Below, piece by piece: positions 1-9,260 of a stretch of DNA of 64,000 nucleotides. Below the pieces are notes generated by a model that saw nothing but the letters and a program-made list of their open reading frames with translations, was not told the DNA's origin and did not search any database. Both the position numbers and the translations under genes were made by a program. Each line of letters opens with the position of its first letter. The first letter of the stretch is position 1. The stretch is from Dyella acidiphila (GTDB lineage Bacteria > Pseudomonadota > Gammaproteobacteria > Xanthomonadales > Rhodanobacteraceae): NCBI RefSeq assembly GCF_014863405.1, contig NZ_JACZZA010000005.1:186001-250000 (forward strand). Reading direction: 5' to 3'.

Positions 1-330
1 GAACAGATGCAGACGCTCAACCTGCCCGCGCCCGCCGCCACCGACCAGGCGCCGCAGCTTTATCTGGTGGCCAAGCCCGGCTATGCGTTCCAGGACGGCG
101 TCGATGCGCCGCTGGTGAAAGACGTGGATCCGGCCAGGGGCGCGCACGGCTACCTGAATACCGATCCGGACATGCAGGCGCTGTTTATCGCCTCCGGCGC
201 GCATATCCGCAAAGCAGGCAATCTGGGGCAGATCACCAATCTGCGCGTGGCGCCCACGATCGCAAAAATTCTCGGCGTAACGCTGCCGGCGGCCAAGCAG
301 CCGCCGCTGACCCAATTGTTACAGCCGTGA
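1..330 (+). CDS. Alkaline phosphatase / phosphodiesterase family protein, C-terminal fragment
   Basis: The reading frame is open from the first base to a TGA at 328-330, so this is the 3' end (109 codons) of a gene that begins before the window. The residues around ARGAHGYLNTDPDMQALFIASG and the closing segment on an unreached 'LGV' metal-core strand resemble the C-terminus of type I phosphodiesterase / nucleotide pyrophosphatase (alkaline phosphatase superfamily) proteins, where H-G-Y-x-N precedes the last metal-binding elements. Catalytic Thr and most metal ligands lie upstream and cannot be checked. The family call rests on this short stretch only. Confidence 0.6.
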   Translation, partial: EQMQTLNLPAPAATDQAPQLYLVAKPGYAFQDGVDAPLVKDVDPARGAHGYLNTDPDMQALFIASGAHIRKAGNLGQITNLRVAPTIAKILGVTLPAAKQPPLTQLLQP

Positions 331-451
331 GGCATATCCCAGCTTGCCGGTTTCAGATTTGCGCATGCGTGCCGAACAGATTAAACATGCGCATGGGAAA
401 TACCCGTGTGCTCGCTTGCCAGGCCTCGCTTGCCGAGGCCCCTGACGCCTG

Positions 452-1471
452 ATGTCTATGCAGATCAAAAAAATCGCCGGTCGCCCGGCCGCCATCGCAG
501 CATTGTCCCTTTCGGTGGGTTTGGCAGGCTTTGCCAATACCGCGCTGGCTACCGACATACCCACCCCCAAGGGCTGGGTACTGTCCTGGAGCGATGATTT
601 CAGCGGCCCGGCCGGATCGCTGCCGTCATCGGCCAACTGGCGCATCGATACCGGCCACGGGTATCCGAATGGCCCGCCCAACTGGGGCACCTCCGAGACC
701 GAGCGCTACACCACCGATCCGGCCAATATCCGGCTCGACGGCAAGGGCCACTTGCTGATCACCCCGCAGCGCAGCGCCAGCGGCGAGTGGACCTCGGGGC
801 GGGTGGAATCCGTGCGCGACGATTTCAGCGTGGGCGACGGCGGCATGCTGCGCATGGAAGCACGCATCCAGATGCCCGACATCAGCGGACCGCATGCCCT
901 GGGCTACTGGCCCGCGTTCTGGGCCCTGGGCAGCAATTACCGCAGCACCATGGCCTGGCCGGGCTCCGGCGAGTTCGACATCATGGAGAGCGTCAACGGG
1001 CTCGACGCGGTGTGGGGCATCCTGCATTGCGGCATCAATCCGGGCGGTCCCTGCGGCGAGCCGATCGGCATCGGCAGCCGCCTGCCCTGCCCGCATGAAG
1101 CCTGTACTGCCGGTGCGCACACCTTCACCTTCGAATGGAACCGCAGCGTCACGCCCGAACAACTGCGCTGGTTCGTGGACGGACAGCTGGTGAACCAGGT
1201 TGCCGAAAATCAGCTGCCGGCCGATACCTGGCGGCAGATCACCGGCCAGCACGGCTATTTCCTGCTGTTGAACGTGGCCATGGGCGGCGGCTTTTCCTTC
1301 GTGATGGCTGGCTGGAAGCCCACGCCCACGCCGGATACCGAGCCGGGCCATTCGATGGTGGTCGATTACGTGGCGGTGTGGACGCAGCCGGGCAACGGCA
1401 AGAAGGTGCCGGCACCGCCGGAGATGGCGTCGGATGCGGCCAAGCAGCAGTCGGCGGCCAGCAATCGCTGA
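452..1471 (+). CDS. Secreted glycoside hydrolase family 16 beta-glucanase
   Basis: A 339-residue protein with a cleavable signal peptide (hydrophobic run about residues 12-33, ending ALAT). The core is a GH16 jelly-roll domain. The diagnostic E-x-D-x-x-E signature is present as GSGEFDIMES, giving nucleophile E174, assisting D176 and acid/base E179. Family members cut beta-1,3 or mixed-linkage glucans; the exact substrate is not readable here. Tryptophans around the cleft (GYWPAFWALG) fit the glucan-binding cleft. The last ~25 residues are a low-complexity Ala/Ser/Gln tail. A second in-frame ATG at 458 is an equally possible start. It stands alone and is followed by a large palindrome that could end transcription. 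Confidence 0.88.
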   Translation: MSMQIKKIAGRPAAIAALSLSVGLAGFANTALATDIPTPKGWVLSWSDDFSGPAGSLPSSANWRIDTGHGYPNGPPNWGTSETERYTTDPANIRLDGKGHLLITPQRSASGEWTSGRVESVRDDFSVGDGGMLRMEARIQMPDISGPHALGYWPAFWALGSNYRSTMAWPGSGEFDIMESVNGLDAVWGILHCGINPGGPCGEPIGIGSRLPCPHEACTAGAHTFTFEWNRSVTPEQLRWFVDGQLVNQVAENQLPADTWRQITGQHGYFLLLNVAMGGGFSFVMAGWKPTPTPDTEPGHSMVVDYVAVWTQPGNGKKVPAPPEMASDAAKQQSAASNR

Positions 1472-1487
1472 GCACATCGCCGATCAC

Positions 1488-1577
1488 ACGTAGGTTGGGT
1501 TAGCGCAGCGTAACCCAACGAATCTTCATCGAAACGACCAACATAGTTGGGTTACGCTGCGCTAACCCAACCTACGT
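1488..1577. repeat. REP/BIME-like inverted repeat, 32-bp perfect arms
   Basis: The left arm (1488-1519) and right arm (1546-1577) are exact reverse complements separated by 26 bp. Each arm is itself a hairpin (GTTGGGTTA facing TAACCCAAC around a GCGCAGCG core), so the element is a nested palindrome. It lies between the convergent ends of the GH16 gene and the M13 peptidase gene and could act as a bidirectional terminator. Very similar 'TAGGTTGGGTTAGCG' elements are, from general knowledge, dispersed in many proteobacterial genomes. Confidence 0.85.
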
Positions 1578-1604
1578 ATTCGGCGGGCTCGGGATAGCGC
1601 CCGA

Positions 1605-3683
1605 CTACCAGATCTTCACCCGCTCATCCGGCGTCAGATAAAGCTTCTGCCCCGACTGCACCTGGAACGCGTCGTACCAGCCATCCATATTGCGCACCGC
1701 CTGCGCGCGGATGCGATCGGGCGCGTGCACATCGGTAGCCAGTTGCTGGCGCAGGGCGGCATCGCGGATCTTGCCGCGCCAGCTCTGCGCATAAGCGAGA
1801 AAGAAACGCTGGTCGCCGGTAAGGCCATCGATCACCGGCGCCGGCTTGCCATGCAATGACCGGTGATACGCCGCATACGCTACCGCCAGGCCCGCCACGT
1901 CGGCGATGTTTTCGCCCAGGGTCTGCTGGCCGTTGACGAACAGGCCGGGCAAGGCTTCGTAGTGGTTGTACTGCTCCACCAGTTTTTGCGTATCGGCCTT
2001 GAAATGCGCCGCATCCTGCGCGGTCCACCAATTTTCCAGTTTGCCCTGGGCGTTGAAGTCGGCGCCGGTGTTGTCGAAGCTGTGACTGATCTCGTGGCCG
2101 ATGGTGGCACCGGTGGCGCCGTAGTTGGCAGCGTCGTCAGCCGCGGGATCGTAGAACGGCGGCTGCAGGATCGCGGCCGGGAAATTGAGTGCGTTCTGCA
2201 GCGGCAGATTCACCGCGTCTACCGTCTGCGGCGTCATCCACCACTCGCCGTGATCCACCGGCTGGCTCAGCTTGGCCAGTGCGTATTGATAACGCAGCAC
2301 CACCGCGCGCTGGTGGTTGCCCAGCGCATCATCCGGCTGCACCGTCAGCGTGGCGTAGCTGCGCCAGCTATCGGGATAGCCCACGCCCACGCGCAAGGTG
2401 GCGATCTTGCGCTTGGCCTCGGCGCGCGTGGCCGGCGTCATCCAGGCCAGCGTGTCGATGCGTTCGTCGAAGGTGGCCAGCAGGTTCTTCACCATCGCCT
2501 GCAGCTTGGTTTTGGATGAGGGCGGGAAATAGTGTTTGACGTACACCTGCCCCACCGCATCGCCCAGATCGTCGCTGGTGGCGTCGACCGCGCGCTTCCA
2601 GCGCGCGGCCTGCTGCGGCGTGCCTTCCAGCGTGCTGCCGTAGAAACCGAAATGCAGGTCGGCGTAGGCCTTGGGCAATAGCGCTGCCGCATCGTCCAGC
2701 GCGTGATAGCGCAGCAGCTGCTTCCAGCTGTCGATGGATGCACTGCCGACCAGGGCGGCCAGGCCGATGATGCCGCCAGGCTGCCACACGTCAACTTGCT
2801 TTTGGTCGCCCAGGTGCGCGGCCTGGAAATACACGTTCCAGTCCAGGCCCGGTGCCTTCTGCGCAAATTCGCCCGCGCGCCACACAGTGGCCGCCTTGTG
2901 CACGTCCTCGCTGTCGACCAGGTTTTCCTGCGCCTGCGCGATCTTGGTTTCCAGCGCGATGATGCTGTCCGCCTGCGCCTCGGCATCGGTCGTGCCGGCG
3001 AGTTTCAGCAGCGCCACCACATAAGCGCGGTATTTGCTGCGATAGCCGGCCATGTCCGCATCCTGCGACAGGTAATAGTCGCGGCTAGGCATCGCCAGGC
3101 CACCCTGCAACAGATAGGCCATGTTGTGCGCCGGATCCTCCAGCGCCTGGGTGACGAACAGGCCGAACAAGTTGGAAGTCTGGAAGTTGGTGGCGTTGAT
3201 CGGATCCACGTCGGCGCGCAACTCGCTGCCGAGCACTCGCGCCAGATCCTCGCGGGTGCGGATGGCGGCGATGCGATCCAGCTCCGGCTGCAATGGAGCC
3301 AGGCCTCGCTTTTCGATCGCCGCTTCGTCCATGAAGGCAGCGTAGTAATCGGCAATCTTGCGATCGTTGCTGCCGGCCGCCGGATGGGTCTTGGCCATAT
3401 TGCGGATCAGGTCCGCCGTGCGCTGCTCGGTCAGTTCTTCAAGATCCTGGGTCGGCCCGGTGCTGGAGCGATCGGCCGGAACCTGCGTGCGGCTCACCCA
3501 GCTGCCGTTGGCGTAGCTGAAGAAATCGTCGCCCGGCATGATCGCATGGTCCATGCCGGCAAAGTCGATGCCGCTGCGGTCTGTCGCAGGCGCGGTGGCC
3601 GCAGGCTCGGCGCCCATCGCGGCCGCCATGCCGGTAAGACCCGCCAATACCGCCGTTACCAGGATCCGTCGTAAACCATGCAT
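1605..3683 (-). CDS. M13 family (neprilysin/PepO-like) zinc metallopeptidase
   Basis: A 692-residue protein with a signal peptide (residues 1 to about 25, cut after AMGA). It covers the whole M13 family: N-terminal Peptidase_M13_N helical domain, then the catalytic domain. The zinc motif HEISH lies near residue 528 in GATIGHEISHSFDN, and the third ligand Glu is in GENIADVAGL. A conserved C-terminal tryptophan ('VKIW') closes the protein, as is usual in the family, where it completes the zinc-site pocket. It probably degrades peptides in the periplasm or outside the cell. Length is normal for the family (about 680-700). No partner gene is evident. Confidence 0.93.
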   Translation of the reverse strand: MHGLRRILVTAVLAGLTGMAAAMGAEPAATAPATDRSGIDFAGMDHAIMPGDDFFSYANGSWVSRTQVPADRSSTGPTQDLEELTEQRTADLIRNMAKTHPAAGSNDRKIADYYAAFMDEAAIEKRGLAPLQPELDRIAAIRTREDLARVLGSELRADVDPINATNFQTSNLFGLFVTQALEDPAHNMAYLLQGGLAMPSRDYYLSQDADMAGYRSKYRAYVVALLKLAGTTDAEAQADSIIALETKIAQAQENLVDSEDVHKAATVWRAGEFAQKAPGLDWNVYFQAAHLGDQKQVDVWQPGGIIGLAALVGSASIDSWKQLLRYHALDDAAALLPKAYADLHFGFYGSTLEGTPQQAARWKRAVDATSDDLGDAVGQVYVKHYFPPSSKTKLQAMVKNLLATFDERIDTLAWMTPATRAEAKRKIATLRVGVGYPDSWRSYATLTVQPDDALGNHQRAVVLRYQYALAKLSQPVDHGEWWMTPQTVDAVNLPLQNALNFPAAILQPPFYDPAADDAANYGATGATIGHEISHSFDNTGADFNAQGKLENWWTAQDAAHFKADTQKLVEQYNHYEALPGLFVNGQQTLGENIADVAGLAVAYAAYHRSLHGKPAPVIDGLTGDQRFFLAYAQSWRGKIRDAALRQQLATDVHAPDRIRAQAVRNMDGWYDAFQVQSGQKLYLTPDERVKIW

Positions 3684-3754
3684 CGCAGCGCCCCTTGTTG
3701 GAGTGAATAGCGAAGATAGTCTGCCACGTACCGGTTGTGGGTATGACTTGTGGG

Positions 3755-4852
3755 CTACGGCTGGCTGGATGGGTATTGCAGGTCCTTGCGTACCTGATCC
3801 ACTACGTGCAGCACGTAGTGAATCACGGTGTCTGGCTGATCGCGCTGGATAAAGTGCCCCGAGTTCGGCACCAGGATGCTCTGCCCGTGCGTTGACAAAG
3901 CGGCAAGCCGATCATGCGACTGTTTCCAGTAATCGAAATATTTTTGCTGGTCCTGCGCGGTGAAATCCGGCCATGCCGCCGGATGGCGGGCAGCCGTAAG
4001 CACCACCAGCGGCATCGCGCCGAATTCATGCGCGCTCAGCGGCGATTCGCGGTCGTTGCGCGTGCTGCCATGCTCAGCCACGAACGTGCTCTGGAATTCC
4101 GACAAATACGCCGCGAAGAAGCCAGGCTGCATTTCCAGATGATTGAGCACGGCATGCAGGCGCGGATCGGGATTGGGCGGATTGTCCAGGCACGGCGATG
4201 ACTGGTTCTGCGATTTAGCCAGCGCACCGCTGCGCGCCAGTTCGAGGCAGTGCTGTGCCAACGCCACCCATTGCGCATTGCCTTGCTCAAGTTCGGCGAC
4301 TTTCTCTGGCGCGAGTCCATAGCGCTGGAAATCCTGCTGCCCGGTGAACCCCGGATCGACCAGTACCATGCCGCCGACCTGCTGCGGATAAGTCCTGGCA
4401 TACAACACCGCATAGATACCGCCATTGGAATGCCCCACCAGCAGCAGCGGCACGGGCAGTGCCGCCTTCGCCACCAATCGGTGCAGATCGTCCACCGCAT
4501 TGGCAGCATCCGAAGCGCGCGTCGGTGCATCGCTGAAACCGTAGCCGGCGCGATCATAGGAGCAGGCCGTGGTGTGCGCGGCAATGGCACCCTGCACGGC
4601 GCGCCAGTCGCGCGTGCCGCCGCCGGTGCCGGAATCGAAGATGACCGTGGGCGCGCCATGGCCCAGGCAATAGAGATTGAGCCGGCGTGTGTCGTCGATA
4701 GCGACTAGGCGCTGCGGTGTCAGGTACGCCGCCACTGGAGGCGCGGAGGTAGGTGGCGGGGCGGCGTGAACTGACCACGGCAGCGCGAGCACCGCCAGCC
4801 ACCATGTGAAGACCGTGCGGTGCGCAGCTCCGCTGATTGATCGCCGCATCAT
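3755..4852 (-). CDS. Secreted alpha/beta hydrolase
   Basis: An alpha/beta-hydrolase of about 365 residues. The nucleophile elbow is GHSNGG in LLLVGHSNGGIYAVL, the oxyanion region is TGGGTRDW, and the catalytic His is likely in NSGHFIQRDQP near the C-terminus. I chose the start at 4852, 20 codons inside the longest frame. That start begins a standard signal peptide (MRRSIS..., hydrophobic run, cut after VHA), whereas the longer version would bury it. Substrate is unknown; family members include esterases, lipases and epoxide hydrolases. A lid-like insert between the elbow and the His contains two cysteines that could pair in the periplasm. Confidence 0.85.
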   Translation of the reverse strand: MMRRSISGAAHRTVFTWWLAVLALPWSVHAAPPPTSAPPVAAYLTPQRLVAIDDTRRLNLYCLGHGAPTVIFDSGTGGGTRDWRAVQGAIAAHTTACSYDRAGYGFSDAPTRASDAANAVDDLHRLVAKAALPVPLLLVGHSNGGIYAVLYARTYPQQVGGMVLVDPGFTGQQDFQRYGLAPEKVAELEQGNAQWVALAQHCLELARSGALAKSQNQSSPCLDNPPNPDPRLHAVLNHLEMQPGFFAAYLSEFQSTFVAEHGSTRNDRESPLSAHEFGAMPLVVLTAARHPAAWPDFTAQDQQKYFDYWKQSHDRLAALSTHGQSILVPNSGHFIQRDQPDTVIHYVLHVVDQVRKDLQYPSSQP

Positions 4853-4945
4853 CACTCTGCCCGCCGGATATCCGCCATCGAAGATAACCGCGATGGCATG
4901 ACGGATAAGCATGACTCCCGACCTAGCCGGCCCGGATCATCCCCT

Positions 4946-6253
4946 TCAGAGCTGCTTGCGCCGGCGAGCGACGTCATCCGGCGTCACCGTACCCTGCTTG
5001 TTGCCGAAATGCCCGATCACGTAATTGCTGAGCTGGGCCACTTCGGTATCCGAATACGCATCGCCGAATTCGGGCATGAAGATATTGGCGCCCAGGCTAC
5101 GCAGATCCGTGCCGTGCAGAATCACCTGCGTGATATTGGTGCCGTGCACATCGTTGACGCCGCGCGTGCCAAGCAATGAGGCATACGGTGTCTGCTGGCC
5201 CTTCCCGTTCCACTGATGGCAACTGGCGCAGGCGCCTTCGAACAGCTTCATGCCCGGATCGTTCGCATTCGCACTGTCGCCGCCGGGCGCCGCATTGTTC
5301 GACGCAAGCGCAGGAGCCGCCGCGGCATCGACCGTGACCGGCGCATCGCCAGTGCGTGCCGGCACGCTGCGCAGATACGCCACCAGCGCGGCGGTATCGG
5401 TGGGATTGAGGTAGCGCAGACTGTTTTCCACCGCTTCGGCCATCGGGCCGGCCGCGGTACCGCGGCCATCGGCATGCCCGCGGCTGAGGTAGTTGCTGAT
5501 GTCGCTATCGCTCCAGGCGCCAATGCCATGCACCGGATCGGAGGTGATGTTGTAGGCGCGCCAACCTTGCAGTTCCTGGCCAGCCAGTTCATCGCCGTGT
5601 TTCATCGCAAAGGCGAAGTTGCGCGGGGTATGGCATTCATCGCAATGCGCCAGCGCCACCGCCAGGTATTTGCCGCTGTTCCATTGCGGCGTCTGGCCGG
5701 GATCGGGCTGAAAGCGCTGGCTCTTGAAGAACACCGCATTCCAGAAACCCATCGCCCAGCGCTGATTGAACGGGAAAGACAGCTGATTTTCGTGATTCGC
5801 CTGCGCGATCTTCGGCAGGCTGAACAGATACGCCTTGATCGCCAGCACATCGCTGCGGCTCAGCTGCGTGTATGAGGTATACGGAAACGCCGGATACAGA
5901 TGCTGGCCGTCGTTGCGCACGCCATTGCGCACGGCGCGCACGAACTCGTCGTCGCTCCAGCTGCCGATGCCGTTCGCTTCGTCGGCGGTGATATTGGAGG
6001 AATAGATGGTGCCGAACGGCAGCTTGAACGGCACGCCGCCGGCAAATGCGTTGCCCGAGCCCGGCACGGTATGACACGCGGTGCAGTCGGCGGCCTTGGC
6101 CAGATATTCGCCGCGCGCAAGCACATCCGAGGACACCGGTGCCCCTGCCAGCGCCGGCGCGGTGCCGTCGGAGGTATCCGCGCGATTCAAAAACACATAG
6201 GCGCCCGCACCCAGCAGCACTACCAGCACTATCGCGATCAACAGGCGGATCAT
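4946..6253 (-). CDS. Membrane-anchored tri-heme cytochrome c, electron acceptor subunit of the molybdenum hydroxylase
   Basis: A 435-residue cytochrome with three heme-binding CxxCH motifs: C57-x-x-C60-H61, C204-x-x-C207-H208 and C342-x-x-C345-H346. Each lies in its own cytochrome c domain, as in the cytochrome subunits of gluconate, alcohol and aldehyde dehydrogenases. The N-terminal hydrophobic helix (residues 2-21) anchors it in the inner membrane with the hemes in the periplasm. Its ATG overlaps the TGA of the Moco subunit (ATGA), so it is the last gene of a three-gene operon. It most likely passes electrons from the Moco and 2Fe-2S subunits to the quinone pool or terminal oxidase. Confidence 0.92.
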   Translation of the reverse strand: MIRLLIAIVLVVLLGAGAYVFLNRADTSDGTAPALAGAPVSSDVLARGEYLAKAADCTACHTVPGSGNAFAGGVPFKLPFGTIYSSNITADEANGIGSWSDDEFVRAVRNGVRNDGQHLYPAFPYTSYTQLSRSDVLAIKAYLFSLPKIAQANHENQLSFPFNQRWAMGFWNAVFFKSQRFQPDPGQTPQWNSGKYLAVALAHCDECHTPRNFAFAMKHGDELAGQELQGWRAYNITSDPVHGIGAWSDSDISNYLSRGHADGRGTAAGPMAEAVENSLRYLNPTDTAALVAYLRSVPARTGDAPVTVDAAAAPALASNNAAPGGDSANANDPGMKLFEGACASCHQWNGKGQQTPYASLLGTRGVNDVHGTNITQVILHGTDLRSLGANIFMPEFGDAYSDTEVAQLSNYVIGHFGNKQGTVTPDDVARRRKQL

Positions 6254-8523
6254 GCCGGCACCCTCCCCGTATCCGTGCTCGCTGCGGCCACCGATTTCAG
6301 CGCATCCGGGCTTTGCACCAGCAGTGCGCGGTCGACCGGCAACTGGTACAGCCGTACGCCGGTGGCGGCGAAAATCGCATTGGCCAGGGCCGGCGCGGCA
6401 ATCGCCGTGCCCACTTCGCCGAGGCCGCCGGGCGGCTCGGCATTGATCACGCGATGCACTTCCACCAGCGGTGACTCGTTGATGCGCAGCACGCGATAGT
6501 CATTGAAATTGCCTTGCTCGATCGCGCCGTCCTTGATGCTGAGGCCGCTGTACATCGCCGCGCTGAGGCCGAAGATAAGACCGCCCTGCACTTGCGCTTC
6601 GATCGAGCTGGTATTGACCGCGATACCCACGTCGATACCGACCACCACCCGACGCAGGCGCACCTCGCCCTGCGGCGTGACTTCCGCTTCCACGATCGCA
6701 CACACATGGCTGCCGAACGGTTCGGCCACGGCGATGCCGCGTCCCGTGCGCGCCGGCAGCGGCTGGGCGCCCCAGCCGATTTTCTCGGCCGCAAGATTCA
6801 GCACGCCCAGGGCGCGCGGACTCTTTTGCAGCAGCGCGCGGCGGTAGGCCAATGGATCCTGCTTGGCGCGATGGGCGAGTTCGTCGATAAAGCTTTCCAC
6901 TACGAACAGGTTGTGCGTCGGGCCCACACCGCGCCACCAACCGGTGACCAGGCCTGTGGGCATATCGTGACGAATCCATTCCACCTTGCCCTTGGGAATG
7001 TCGTAGGGAATTTCTGCCACGCATTCGACCGCATCGCTGTCCATGCCGTCCTTGCCCATGGCTGCCGGGGCAAAGCGCGCCAGTACCGAGCTACCGCTGG
7101 TGCGGTAGCCGTACCACACCGGTTTGCCGTCGGCATCGACCACGGCGGAAATCACGTCGTGATACATCGGGCGCATGCGGTCGTGGCGGATATCTTCCTC
7201 GCGCGTCCACACCACTTTGAGCGGATACGGCACCTGCTTGGCAAACGCCACCGCCTGTTCCACCCAGTCCGTTTCCAGGCGACGCCCGAAACCGCCGCCC
7301 AGGTACTGGTTGTGCACAATCACCTTGTCCAATGGCAGGCCGGTGATCTTCGCCGCCTCTTGCTGCGCGCGTGCCGGCACCTGCGTGCCGACCCAGATTT
7401 CGCATTGATCGGGCGTAACGTGCACCGTCGCGTTCATCGGCTCCATGGTGGCGTGCGCCAGCATCGGCGAGCGGTATTCGGATTGCACCAGCGTGCCCTG
7501 CGGCTGATCGCCATCGTTGCGCGCGGGAATGCCCTTGCCGTGACGCGCGGCATCGGCCAGGCCATCGCGCAATTGCTGCGTAGTGAGGTTCGCGTTTTCG
7601 CCGCGATCCCAATGGATATTGAGCGCATGCAGGCCTTGCTTCGCCGCCCAGAAATGCTCACCCACCACCGCCACGGCATTGTCCAGCCGCAACACCTCGA
7701 TCACCCCGGGCAACGCGCGCGCTGCCTTGTCATCCAGCGAAGCCAGCTTGCCGCCGAAGGTGGGGCATGCCATCACGGTAGCGACCTTCATGCCCGGCAC
7801 CTGCACGTCGATGCCGAACTGGGTGGCGCCCTTGATCTTGTCGACAGCATCCACGCGCCGCATCGGCTTGCCGATCAACTTGAAATCCTTGGGATCGGTG
7901 AGCTGCACCTTGTCCGGCATCGGCAGCTTGCCCGCGGCGGTGGCCAGCGCGCCGAAACCGAGGCTGCGCCCCGAGGCGACGTGATGCACCGTGCCGCGAT
8001 CCACCGTGCAACTGGCCGGATCCACATGCCACTGCGCCGCTGCCGCACTGACCAGCATGCTGCGCGCCACCGCCCCCGCCTCGCGCAGCACCTGCCAGGT
8101 CGCGCGCGTGCTGGTGGAACCGCCGGTGATCTGACCGCCCAGCAGCGGAATGCCGTACAGCTCGTCGCTGGGCGGCGAGTGCTCCACCGTGATCTGGTCC
8201 AGGCCCACGCCCAGTTCTTCGGCCAGCAACATGCTGCAGCCCGTATAAATGGACTGACCCATTTCCGCCGAGGGCATCACCAGCCGTACCTTGCCGCTGG
8301 TATCGATGCGGATAAACGCATTCGGCGCAAACGACGGGTTGCCGTCGGCTTGCGCCGCAGCGCCGTCGCCGGCCTGGCGGCGCGCGCTGATCATCGCCGA
8401 GGCGGTGCCGCCGGTGCCCAGCCACAGGAAGGCGATCGCCAGGCCGCCGGCTTGCAAGGCATGCCGCCGACCGAGATCGACATTCGCTGGTTCTACAGGT
8501 GCGGGATCCGGCTGCTTGTTCAT
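6250..8523 (-). CDS. Molybdopterin-binding subunit of an IorB-type molybdenum hydroxylase
   Basis: A 757-residue xanthine-oxidase-family large subunit, of the IorB/isoquinoline 1-oxidoreductase or periplasmic aldehyde oxidase type. The start at 8523 is fixed by a twin-arginine-like leader ([11 protein letters not shown] followed by a hydrophobic stretch) and by ATGA overlap with the 2Fe-2S gene; the frame remains open far upstream but that part is antisense shadow. Recognisable elements are the duplicated Ald_Xan_dh_C2 region, a GGGFGRR loop, and the C-terminal GGLGEVGT motif carrying the base Glu of the family. No FAD subunit gene is present, which fits a periplasmic enzyme coupled to cytochrome c. 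Substrate (aldehyde or N-heterocycle) cannot be told from sequence. Confidence 0.92.
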   Translation of the reverse strand: MNKQPDPAPVEPANVDLGRRHALQAGGLAIAFLWLGTGGTASAMISARRQAGDGAAAQADGNPSFAPNAFIRIDTSGKVRLVMPSAEMGQSIYTGCSMLLAEELGVGLDQITVEHSPPSDELYGIPLLGGQITGGSTSTRATWQVLREAGAVARSMLVSAAAAQWHVDPASCTVDRGTVHHVASGRSLGFGALATAAGKLPMPDKVQLTDPKDFKLIGKPMRRVDAVDKIKGATQFGIDVQVPGMKVATVMACPTFGGKLASLDDKAARALPGVIEVLRLDNAVAVVGEHFWAAKQGLHALNIHWDRGENANLTTQQLRDGLADAARHGKGIPARNDGDQPQGTLVQSEYRSPMLAHATMEPMNATVHVTPDQCEIWVGTQVPARAQQEAAKITGLPLDKVIVHNQYLGGGFGRRLETDWVEQAVAFAKQVPYPLKVVWTREEDIRHDRMRPMYHDVISAVVDADGKPVWYGYRTSGSSVLARFAPAAMGKDGMDSDAVECVAEIPYDIPKGKVEWIRHDMPTGLVTGWWRGVGPTHNLFVVESFIDELAHRAKQDPLAYRRALLQKSPRALGVLNLAAEKIGWGAQPLPARTGRGIAVAEPFGSHVCAIVEAEVTPQGEVRLRRVVVGIDVGIAVNTSSIEAQVQGGLIFGLSAAMYSGLSIKDGAIEQGNFNDYRVLRINESPLVEVHRVINAEPPGGLGEVGTAIAAPALANAIFAATGVRLYQLPVDRALLVQSPDALKSVAAASTDTGRVPA

Positions 8524-9023
8524 GGCGCCGCTCCTTGCGGTGCGCTGACGAGCGTCTGCAGGATCTCCGGCGTGCCGGTCGCCGCCTGCTTGATCGCCGC
8601 GCGAATACGCACATAGGTACCGCAACGGCAGATATTGCCGGACATGGCCGCGTCGATATCCGCATCGCTGGGGTTGGGCGTGCGCTGCAGCAGCGCGGCG
8701 GCCGACATGATCTGCCCGGATTGGCAGTAGCCGCACTGCACCACATCCACCTCCAGCCAGGCCTGCTGGATCTTCTGCCCGGCCGGCGTGGCGCCGATCG
8801 CCTCGATGGTGGTGATGGTGCGGTTGCCGATGGCGCCCACCGGCAGCACGCACGAGCGTACCGGCTGGCCGTCCAGATGCACGGTGCAGGCCCCGCACTG
8901 GGCCACGCCACAACCGAACTTGGTGCCGGTCAGGCCGATCACGTCGCGCAGCACCCAAAGCAGCGGCATGTCGTCGGGTACATCCAGCGCATGCGACTGG
9001 CCGTTGACGGACAAGGAAAGCAT
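8520..9023 (-). CDS. (2Fe-2S)-binding small subunit of the molybdenum hydroxylase
   Basis: A 167-residue subunit with the two classical clusters of the xanthine oxidase family. The N-terminal plant-ferredoxin type has C38, C43, C46 and C58 ([10 protein letters not shown]). The C-terminal four-helix type has C97, C100, C132 and C134 (CGYC and ICRCGTY). I placed the start at 9023 because a GGAGG ribosome-binding site lies just upstream and the family usually begins with an MLxLxVNG-like strand; the frame extends further upstream without support. First gene of the operon, overlapping the Moco subunit by ATGA. It carries electrons from Moco to the cytochrome c subunit. It has no Tat leader of its own, so it probably travels with the large subunit. 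Confidence 0.93.
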   Translation of the reverse strand: MLSLSVNGQSHALDVPDDMPLLWVLRDVIGLTGTKFGCGVAQCGACTVHLDGQPVRSCVLPVGAIGNRTITTIEAIGATPAGQKIQQAWLEVDVVQCGYCQSGQIMSAAALLQRTPNPSDADIDAAMSGNICRCGTYVRIRAAIKQAATGTPEILQTLVSAPQGAAP

Positions 9024-9260
9024 CGGAACCTCCGCACTGCGTCGAGCGCCGTACATCGATGGATGAAGCGCGGCCGGAACCCCTGCCCACCGCACGATGG
9101 AACCGCCCTGGCCGGCCATTGCCGCCGCCGGTCATTCTGACATCGAGCGATATATAGCTGACACCATGACGACACTCGTCCTGGTAGAAAACCAGGCCCA
9201 TGGACGACCGTTTCCTGCGACGGCTGCTTCGCCAACGCCTGGCATGCGACGATTGCACCG

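Noticed and set aside
6514-8616. A 700-codon open frame on the plus strand opposite the Moco subunit gene
   Set aside because: It lies antisense to a gene with clear family motifs and is rich in His, Arg and Ala as expected for antisense frames in high-GC DNA. No domain is seen.
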